Position numbers and translations under genes: made by a program. The notes below the pieces were generated by a model that was not told the origin of the DNA, ran no database searches, and was given only the letters and a program-made list of their open reading frames with translations. Below, piece after piece: positions 54,910 through 62,500 of a stretch of DNA of 64,000 nt (within the stretch, counting starts at the first letter, position 1; every line of letters begins with the position of its first letter). The stretch lies in contig NZ_JAMXOD010000005.1 in assembly GCF_024721305.1 (NCBI RefSeq), positions 62,001 through 126,000 of the forward strand. The letters run 5' to 3'. This DNA comes from Aequitasia blattaphilus (lineage in GTDB: Bacteria > Bacillota > Clostridia > Lachnospirales > Lachnospiraceae).

Positions 54910-55674
54910 TTAACCTACCTGCAGAAGTGGAGTATTTGTGAATAGCTGACCGATATTCTGGCGCTTTATCTCCAATTGTCTTAATATAAACTGATTTACA
55001 AAATCACACTGTGGTGTATGAATCAGCTCTTCTGGTGTAGCATATGCTGCCACCTTTCCCTCATTAATAATCAGCACCCTGTCAGCCAATGTCAACGCTT
55101 CTTCCGGATCGTGAGTAACGATAATGGTTGTCAACTTAAATTCACGGGCAATCTGTTTGATTCTTTCTTTGATAGACTCCTTAATCACACCATCAAGAGC
55201 ACTGAGCGGTTCGTCCAGCAATAAGACCTGAGGCTTCATCACAAGAGTTCTTGCAAATGCAACACGCTGTTTTTGTCCTCCTGAAAGTTCTGTAATTCTC
55301 TTATCTAAATGTTCCTCCAGTTCCAATAATTTTATTAAATCATTCACCTCATCAACACTACAAAGGCCTGTATTGTTCTTTAAACCGTAGACAATATTCT
55401 TATACGCATTTAAGTGAGGAAATAACCCATAGTCTTGAAAGACTATATTAAATCCTCTTTTTTCCATTGGAACATCTGTAACATCCTCTCCCCGTAGAAG
55501 AATTCTACCTTCATCCGCTTGAATTAATCCGAGAATAATATTTAAAATTGTGGTTTTTCCGCTTCCAGAAGGTCCTAAAATAGTAACAATTTCACCTTCC
55601 CTGAAGTCAAGACTTATCTCATCCAAAATGGTTTTCTTATCAAATCCTTTTTTTATTTTCTCCAGTTTTAACAT
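54910..55674 (-). CDS. ABC ATPase for 2-aminoethylphosphonate
   Basis: This 254-residue ATPase has Walker A GPSGSGKTTILN, signature ELSGGQKQRVAFARTL, Walker B LLLDEPLSALD and the switch His in TIIVTHDPEEALTLADR. It has the PotA/FbpC type core but lacks the long C-terminal regulatory domain. It is the first gene of the AEP operon and has a strong AAGGAGGAAAG site and its own promoter. Confidence 0.9.
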   Translation of the reverse strand: MLKLEKIKKGFDKKTILDEISLDFREGEIVTILGPSGSGKTTILNIILGLIQADEGRILLRGEDVTDVPMEKRGFNIVFQDYGLFPHLNAYKNIVYGLKNNTGLCSVDEVNDLIKLLELEEHLDKRITELSGGQKQRVAFARTLVMKPQVLLLDEPLSALDGVIKESIKERIKQIAREFKLTTIIVTHDPEEALTLADRVLIINEGKVAAYATPEELIHTPQCDFVNQFILRQLEIKRQNIGQLFTNTPLLQVG

Positions 55675-55700
55675 TTTCTTTCCTCCTTCTTTCCTTGTTT

Positions 55701-55729
55701 ATCATATGTTTTAATGCCTTATACTTCAA
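55701..55729 (-). promoter_or_regulatory. Promoter of the 2-aminoethylphosphonate operon
   Basis: On the minus strand, TTGAAG (55729-55724) and TATGAT (55706-55701) are 17 bp apart, 26 bp before the ATPase ATG. Confidence 0.55.
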
Positions 55730-55831
55730 CAAAATCTAGGTAAGGCTTACGTTAAATGTATGAAAAAAACACTATGAAAACAAAGAAGTTCCTCTGCTGT
55801 TTAGTATGCCAATTTAAAACCTGGCAGAATA

Positions 55832-55840
55832 TGTTATACT
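55832..55840 (+). promoter_or_regulatory. Extended -10 element of the tautomerase gene
   Basis: TGT-TATACT forms an extended -10 (TGnTATAAT type), 33 bp before the GTG start. No clear -35 box is present. Confidence 0.45.
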
Positions 55841-55873
55841 AAAATAACAAAAAACGAAAAGGGGGAATGAAAG

Positions 55874-56269
55874 GTGCCACTCATAAAAATTGATGTTGTA
55901 AAAGGAAAAAGCTCAGAAGAATTACAGGCTATTGCCGATGTCATTCATGAAAGTGTTGTAAAGGCTTTTCACGTGCCTCAAAGAGACCGCTATCAAATCA
56001 TTACACAACATGAAAACAATGAAATGATTTTATTGGATACCGGTTTGGGGTTTGAGAGGGAAGAGGGTAAGCAAATTGCAATTACTGTTTTCAGTCGCAA
56101 AAGAGCTCAGGAGGACAAGATTAACTTCTATCATCTTCTTCAACAGGGGTTTGAAGAAAAACTGGGGATTAACAGTAAGAATTTACTGATTGCCATCCTT
56201 GAGAACGGGGATCCAGACTGGTCCTTTGGGTTTGGAAATGCTCAATTTATAACTGGTGAGCTCAGTTAG
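55874..56269 (+). CDS. Tautomerase-superfamily protein
   Basis: This 131-residue protein belongs to the 4-oxalocrotonate tautomerase/MIF superfamily, long form (MSAD-like). The GTG start at 55874 places Pro directly after Met (MPLIKIDVVKG), which gives the catalytic N-terminal proline; this and a GGGGGAATG site decide the start. VPQRDRYQIITQHE near residue 35 and SRKRAQEDKINFYHLL near 75 are typical of the larger subfamily. The substrate is unknown. A terminator within a duplicated 52-bp sequence follows. Confidence 0.88.
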   Translation: MPLIKIDVVKGKSSEELQAIADVIHESVVKAFHVPQRDRYQIITQHENNEMILLDTGLGFEREEGKQIAITVFSRKRAQEDKINFYHLLQQGFEEKLGINSKNLLIAILENGDPDWSFGFGNAQFITGELS

Positions 56270-56275
56270 ATAAAG

Positions 56276-56327
56276 AAGAACTAAACTAGAAACCTTAAAG
56301 GCTTGCAGTTTAGTTCTTCTTTTTATA
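56276..56327. repeat. 52-bp direct repeat, copy 1 (contains a terminator)
   Basis: This sequence is identical over 52 bp to 57587-57638. It holds a 12-bp stem (AAGAACTAAACT / AGTTTAGTTCTT) followed by CTTTTTATA. Copy 1 ends the tautomerase transcript. The two copies bound the HTH/kinase module. Confidence 0.95.
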
Positions 56328-56450
56328 TTCCATAGGATTGAAGATCTGTAATTCCTGTGTTCCAGGAAACGAACTATTTTCTAAGTAATTTCGGTATATT
56401 TCCACAGTATTTGCATTGTCCGATTTTCATAAATTAATATTGTCATATTG

Positions 56451-57080
56451 TTATATAAATGAATTGATTTTTTCAAATGAATGCTCAAGGATTTTTTCTT
56501 TTCGAAGTCTCAACATTGTTTTGAAAAATTTTTTTTGTAAATCATTAATAAATGGAGTTTCATCGATTATTTTATTGATTCTATTCATATTTATACGTGG
56601 CAATATTTTGCCCAACGCCTTATTACAATCATGGTTTGTAAGAGATGAGATGAAATCAAAATATCTAATTTTCTTTCCATCAACTATTATTGCAGACGTG
56701 GGTATTTCATAAATCCTATACTCTTGCTCTTCTATATTATCAAGAACACTTTCCATGATTTTATCATCTGCCTGAGGATATAGACAGCTCCCACAATCAT
56801 AAACTGGCGCCAGCTCCATCTCATCTGTTTGTGTATTGTACAAAAACCCCCAATTTCCATTGTGACGATCCCAGTTTCCAATAAATGCGTCTACAATAAA
56901 CATTTCCCAGAATCTTTTTGTGATTTCAGCTTGATCTACCGCAGTCTGTTCTTCAAATGTATCAAGAATGTCTGACAGTTCTGTTCCATACCCATTTTTT
57001 ATTGAATCAATCATTTGGTTTTTAAGAGAAGCAAAATCCTGTAATACAATACCTGGTGATGTAAAATCTATTAATCTCAT
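56451..57080 (-). pseudogene. CtkA/HipA-like kinase with N-lobe deleted
   Basis: This 209-codon frame matches the C-lobe of CtkA-type HipA-like Ser/Thr kinases. The catalytic loop DAFIGNWDRHNGNWGF lies near residue 75, and the metal motif PVYDCGSCLYPQ near 100. YFDFISSL, DCNKALGKILPRI and INKIIDETPFI follow. The frame begins MRLIDFTS, which fits the family N-terminus. It then jumps within a few residues to LQDFASLKNQMID, which lies ~100 residues later in Helicobacter pylori CtkA as I remember it. The Gly-rich loop and ATP-binding lysine are therefore missing, and kinase activity is unlikely. The ATG overlaps the stop of the HTH gene (ATGA). Confidence 0.7.
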
Positions 57081-57517
57081 TCTATGTCTTCCTCTCTTTT
57101 CATTCTTAAGTACTTCTCTCGAAGATACCACGCCTGCTTCCCACTAATCAAATCATTTACCTCTGCATTATTTATATCTGTTTGTAAATTACAAAAATCT
57201 CCATCCCAATGCAGATAATCCTCCCCATTATCAATCTTGTTCCATGCTACGTTCATTGCATCTATAGACTCTCGTAAGAAATCTGGAAGACCGCACTCCA
57301 AATACTCACAATGATTTGTATTTTCTTCTAGTTGCATTAATTCTTCCATAGAACACTCCAGTGCCTTTGCCAATTGATATACTGTTTTCGCACTACATCT
57401 TTCAATGCTACTTCTACCTGCGAAAATATCCGTCACCGTTGTTTTAGGAATACCACTAATTTTTGATAATTGATATTTTGACATCTGCTTTTTGTTGAGT
57501 AAAGTATCTAATTTCAT
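57077..57517 (-). CDS. XRE-family antitoxin-like regulator of the CtkA/HipA-like module
   Basis: This 146-residue protein has an N-terminal XRE helix-turn-helix (residues ~12-65, SKYQLSKISGIPKTTVTDIF). The acidic C-terminal domain (~70-146) is rich in Trp, Asp and Tyr. Position directly before a HipA-like kinase with a 4-nt overlap suggests a HipB-like role: repression of the module and possibly neutralisation of the kinase. It has a near-perfect promoter with an internal inverted repeat. It remains intact while the kinase is truncated. Confidence 0.78.
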   Translation of the reverse strand: MKLDTLLNKKQMSKYQLSKISGIPKTTVTDIFAGRSSIERCSAKTVYQLAKALECSMEELMQLEENTNHCEYLECGLPDFLRESIDAMNVAWNKIDNGEDYLHWDGDFCNLQTDINNAEVNDLISGKQAWYLREKYLRMKREEDIE

Positions 57518-57545
57518 TCTATTATTCTCCCGTCACTTTTCTTTT

Positions 57546-57574
57546 ATTATATCGGTATGCCGAACTATTGTCAA
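57546..57574 (-). promoter_or_regulatory. Consensus promoter with operator candidate for the HTH/kinase module
   Basis: On the minus strand, TTGACA (57574-57569) and TATAAT (57551-57546) are exactly 17 bp apart. The inverted repeat TCGG-n4-CCGA (57563-57552) lies between them and may be the site of autorepression by the HTH protein. Confidence 0.7.
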
Positions 57575-57586
57575 ACTCCGCAAAAA

Positions 57587-57638
57587 AAGAACTAAACTAG
57601 AAACCTTAAAGGCTTGCAGTTTAGTTCTTCTTTTTATA
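57587..57638. repeat. 52-bp direct repeat, copy 2 (contains a terminator)
   Basis: This is identical to 56276-56327 and lies 1311 bp from it. On the minus strand its 12-bp stem is followed by a run of seven T, so copy 2 ends the pckA transcript. Confidence 0.95.
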
Positions 57639-57655
57639 ATCTCTAAATTAAAATC

Positions 57656-59260
57656 TTATAATTGAGGACCTGCAGAAACTAATGCTTTTCCTGCTTCATT
57701 TCCTTCATATTTAGCAAAGTTCTTCACGAAACGTTGTGCAAGATCTGTTGCTTTTTCTTCCCACTCAGATGCATTTGCATATGTATCGCGAGGATCTAAA
57801 ATGTTTGTATCAACACCTGGAAGCTCTGTAGGAATCTCTACATTAAACATTGGCAATTGCTTTGTAGGTGCATCTGCAATTGAACCGTCAAGAATCGCAT
57901 CAATGATACCACGAGTATCTTTAATAGAGATACGTTTTCCTGATCCATTCCATCCTGTGTTTACAAGATAAGCCTTTGCTCCACTCTTTTCCATCTTCTT
58001 AACAAGCTCTTCTGCATATTTTGTAGGATGCAGCTCTAAGAAAGCCTGTCCAAAGCAAGCAGAAAAAGTTGGTGTAGGCTCTGTAATTCCACGCTCTGTA
58101 CCAGCAAGCTTTGCTGTAAATCCTGATAGGAAGTAGTATTGTGTCTGCTCTGGTGTCAAAATAGATACCGGAGGAAGCACGCCAAATGCATCTGCTGATA
58201 AGAAGATAACATCTTTCGCTGCTGGACCTGCTGAAACAGGACGTACAATCTTTTCGATATGATCGATAGGGTAAGATACACGAGTATTCTCTGTAACGCT
58301 TCCATCTTTGAAATCAATTTTTCCGTTTGCATCAAGTGTAACATTTTCTAAAAGAGCGTCGCGCTTGATTGCATTGTAAATGTCTGGCTCAGAATCTTTA
58401 TCAAGATCAATAACTTTTGCGTAGCATCCGCCTTCAAAGTTAAATACTCCTTCATCATCCCATCCATGCTCATCATCTCCAATAAGAAGACGCTTAGGAT
58501 CTGTAGATAATGTTGTTTTTCCTGTTCCTGAAAGACCAAAGAAGATTGCTGTATTTTCACCATTCATATCTGTATTTGCTGAGCAGTGCATAGAAGCAAT
58601 TCCTTTCAGTGGAAGGTAGTAGTTCATCATTGAGAACATACCTTTTTTCATTTCTCCACCATACCAGCTATTTACAATAACTTGCTCACGGCTTGTGAGG
58701 TTAAACATAACTGCTGTCTCAGAATTTAAGCCTAATTCTTTGAAGTTTTCTACCTTTGTTTTAGAAGCATTGTATACAACGAAGTCTGGCTCGAAGTTTT
58801 CAAGTTCTTCTGCTGATGGCTTAATAAACATGTTGGTAACAAAATGTGCCTGCCATGCAACTTCCATTACAAAACGAATGGACATACGTGTGTCTTTGTT
58901 TGCTCCACAGAATAAGTCAACAACGAAAAGTCTTTTGCCTGAAAGTTGTTCTTGTGCAAGCTTCTTAACGGTGTCCCATGCTTCCTGAGATGCTGGCTTA
59001 TTATCGTTTTTATATTCATCAGAAGTCCACCAGATTGTGTCTTTTGAAGTCTCATCCATAACGATATACTTATCCTTAGGTGAACGTCCGGTATAAATCC
59101 CGGTCATAACATTAACTGCACCAAGCTCACTTACCTGACCTTTTTCAAACCCCTCTAAACTTGGTTTTGTTTCTTCTTCAAATAACATATCAAAAGAAGG
59201 ATTGTGAACGATTTCAGTAACTCCACTTATGCCATATTGGCTTAAATCGATTTTTGCCAT
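57656..59260 (-). CDS. pckA: Phosphoenolpyruvate carboxykinase (ATP)
   Basis: This 534-residue enzyme interconverts oxaloacetate plus ATP and PEP plus CO2 plus [12 protein letters not shown] lies near residue 60. The kinase-1a P-loop [15 protein letters not shown] lies near 242-256. The metal motif [20 protein letters not shown] follows near 262-281, and [11 protein letters not shown] near 430. Length is normal. It is a single gene with a clear promoter upstream and the repeat-borne terminator downstream. In anaerobes the enzyme often works in the PEP-to-oxaloacetate direction; this is an inference. Confidence 0.97.
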   Translation of the reverse strand: MAKIDLSQYGISGVTEIVHNPSFDMLFEEETKPSLEGFEKGQVSELGAVNVMTGIYTGRSPKDKYIVMDETSKDTIWWTSDEYKNDNKPASQEAWDTVKKLAQEQLSGKRLFVVDLFCGANKDTRMSIRFVMEVAWQAHFVTNMFIKPSAEELENFEPDFVVYNASKTKVENFKELGLNSETAVMFNLTSREQVIVNSWYGGEMKKGMFSMMNYYLPLKGIASMHCSANTDMNGENTAIFFGLSGTGKTTLSTDPKRLLIGDDEHGWDDEGVFNFEGGCYAKVIDLDKDSEPDIYNAIKRDALLENVTLDANGKIDFKDGSVTENTRVSYPIDHIEKIVRPVSAGPAAKDVIFLSADAFGVLPPVSILTPEQTQYYFLSGFTAKLAGTERGITEPTPTFSACFGQAFLELHPTKYAEELVKKMEKSGAKAYLVNTGWNGSGKRISIKDTRGIIDAILDGSIADAPTKQLPMFNVEIPTELPGVDTNILDPRDTYANASEWEEKATDLAQRFVKNFAKYEGNEAGKALVSAGPQL

Positions 59261-59298
59261 TTCTTGTACCTCACTTTCATTTTATCGAAATTTGTTCC

Positions 59299-59327
59299 AT
59301 TATCTCACTTTGTGAATATAAAGTCAA
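59299..59327 (-). promoter_or_regulatory. Promoter of pckA
   Basis: On the minus strand, TTGACT (59327-59322) and GATAAT (59304-59299) are 17 bp apart, 38 bp before the ATG. Confidence 0.65.
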
Positions 59328-59523
59328 TATATTATCATAGAAGAAACTCGATTTTCTTGAAACAATATTTTATGTTCATTTTGAATAATTTCTTTGTTGA
59401 ACTTGCATAATTCATATCAAACCCATGGATTTTCTACGTTTTTCACGTCCATAATGAAAGAGCTGCGGATTGATAATTCGATTTTACTATCAAATAAAAC
59501 CGTTCTTTTTTGATAATAATTTC

Positions 59524-62500
59524 CTATTGTCTCTTCTTCCGGACACGTAATATTGTGAGGAAGGAAAGGAAGAAAATCAGCGTCCATAACCATGTATGAT
59601 TCCCATCACCCGTCGGTGCTGTGGACTGAGTAGAAGCCTCTTTATTTTCTGCTGAATTTCCTGTTGAATTTACCACCTTATCTGGTTCATCTATTGTTTC
59701 CTCTGTTGGTTCAGTGGGACTCTCCAAGTCCCCTGGCTCTGGTTCTGGTTCTGGTTTTGGATCTGGTTTTGGAGCTGGATCAGGCTCATCATTCTTCACT
59801 TTTTCGTATTGTGCCGTAACAGTAATAGATTCCGTAATGTTTCGATATTCTCTATCCCATCCGCTAAAGATGTAGCCACTTCGAGTTGGATCCTCAGGAG
59901 CGGTTGCATTCCACCCTTTAGGTACATACTCTGTTTTCAGGATATCTCCATTCCAATTTACAAATTGAACCGTTAGAATTTCCGGATTCTTTGTCCACAT
60001 CCCTGTGAATACAACATCCCCATCTCCCATTACAAAAGCTCCATCTTCCACCTTTACATTTGTCGTACGCCAACCACTAAAGGTATATCCTGAATACAGC
60101 AAATCCTTTTCCACTGGAACTGATTCTCCAAAGGAGATTTTTACTGTACTTGGCACTTGTGGTGCCCCATTTGGTGAATCTCCTATGATTTCATAACGAA
60201 CCTCATGCTGATTCCCAGCATAATATAGCTTTAAAATAAGACCATCATTTGCTTCAATTCTTCCTGATACCTTATTGTCTGCTGCCGTTTCATCATAAGT
60301 ATATCCAACATACCCTGTCTTTGGCACTGCCGTTGCAACGGTTCCACTCAATCCTTTAAGTTTCTCTATTTCATAAGGTTCCTTCGAATCTCCCAGATAA
60401 TGTTCTATCGAATAATGATTCACACCCATCTGCTGTTCCAATATCCAACTTCCTGTAAAGGTAACATCCCTATTTGGCATAGCAAAGCTGCCATCTTCAT
60501 TTATTTTACAATCCGTCGTATGCCATCCACTGAAAATGAATCCAGCGACTGATGGCACATCTTCCACTTGTTCCAAAGAACCAATGCTAATTCCATTCTT
60601 CTCCCCCGGCAGGATGGCTCCTGGTACCAAAGAAGTGAATTCATACTGGATTTTATGCTTTTCCTCGGTATAAAAGAGCTTTAAAACAAGGTTTTCGCCT
60701 GAAGATAAGGTTCCTGACTCCACTGTATTAGCATCACTTGGATTATAGCAATAACCCTTATAACAGCTCTTTGGTTTTCCTTCTACGAACTCTCCCTCTG
60801 CTCCGTTTAAAATTTCTGTTTCATAGGCTTCACTACTGCCCTCCAGATAATGCTCGACGGTGTAGCTGATTCCATCTGCCTCTCCATCATTACATTGAAC
60901 CCAAGCTCCCAAAAAAGTAACATTCGTATCGGGCATTTCAAAGGCTTGACCTTCTATTCTACAATCGGAGCTTCTCCATACCTTAAAGATATATCCTTGG
61001 CAACGCAAACCATCGGCAAGGAACTGTGTTGATCCATAAGGGGCAAGCTTTTCAGAGGGTAATTCAGTTACTCCTGCTGGTGTATCTCCAACAATCGTAT
61101 ATTGAATTTGATGCATATTGATTCCGTAATATAGCTTTAAGGTTACCAGCTCACCGCTGTTTAATGTACCGCTTTTCACCTCGTTGTCTGCCTCAGGCTG
61201 ATAGGTATATCCTACATATCCTTCCTTTGGCTCTGCAGTGACCCTGCTTCCAAAATCACCCTTTAAGTTTTCTGTCTCCGTAAGGCTTGCCTGGCCTCCT
61301 TCATTCACAAGGTAATGTTCCACCTTGTAATCAACTACACTGGAATGTGAGTCCGGCATCCAGCTTCCTGTAAATGTCACATCTTTGTTTGGCATAGCAA
61401 AGGTTCCATCTGCATTCACCTTGCAATCCGTCGTATGCCATCCACTGAAGGTGTATCCTGGAAAAGTTGGCTCCTCTGCCATTCCTTCCATTGTGCCATA
61501 AGGAATATTCGTTTTTTCTGGTAAGGAACCAATTGCCCCATTTGGTATGGTTCCTTCTACAATATAGTGAATCCTATACTTGTCCACACCATAGTATAGC
61601 TTAAGGGTTAAAGGCTCGCTCGGGGAAACAATTCCGGTCTTCTTCTCACCTTGTGCCCCTTCTTGATAGTGATATCCTTGATAACAGGTCTTTGGCAGAG
61701 CTGTTACAGTCTCACCTATGACACCTTTTAAAATCTCGGTCTCGTATGGTTTTTCTTGCCCTTCCAAATAGTGTTCTACTTTATAACCTGACTCAACTGC
61801 TACATCCTCTGCAAACATCGCAACATAAGTCTTACTCACATATACACCAGCTTCTTTTTGAGGGACAAAGCTCTCCTCTTTACTAATGGCCGAATTGCTC
61901 TCATACCAACCAATAAAGTGATATCCATTTGATGCTTTTGCTTTTGATCCCAATGGTTTTCCTGTAGCTGGTGCCACTTCATCTAAGCTACGGCTTATTG
62001 TTCCGCCAGGTGCTGCTATGTAGTGTATCATCACATGGCTATTTTCTACAAATCTTGCCACATAGTTTCCTGATGCGTTGAGACCATGTTCATTTCTTTC
62101 TGGAATAAAATGTGCTTCCATGCTCAAAGCTGTTGCAAACTCCTTATCCCCTTCCAAATACCATCCGGCAAACTGATATCCGGCCTCAACTGTTGCAATT
62201 GACCCTTTCCAGCTGCCTGTATTGGGATATACGCTTTCTGTTTTACGAGAAACCTTCCCGCCACTTGTTGCCTGATAGGTTGCCACTACTTTTTCATTTT
62301 CAGCAAAGACTGCCACATACGTTTGTGTCTGATAGACACCCTCTTCCTTTGTTGGCGTAAACCCACACTCTGTTGAAATTGGTGTTTCCTTTCCGTAGTC
62401 TGCATTAATCTTAAACCAGCCAACTAAATGATAGCCTGGATTTGCAGTCGCAATGGAACCGCTTGCTTCTCCCGATGCCGGTGCTAAGCTTTGTCCAGTT

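Noticed and set aside
59400-59523. Possible terminator after the right-edge surface protein
   Set aside because: A TATCAAA/TTTGATA pairing exists, but the loop is long and no T-run follows on the minus strand.
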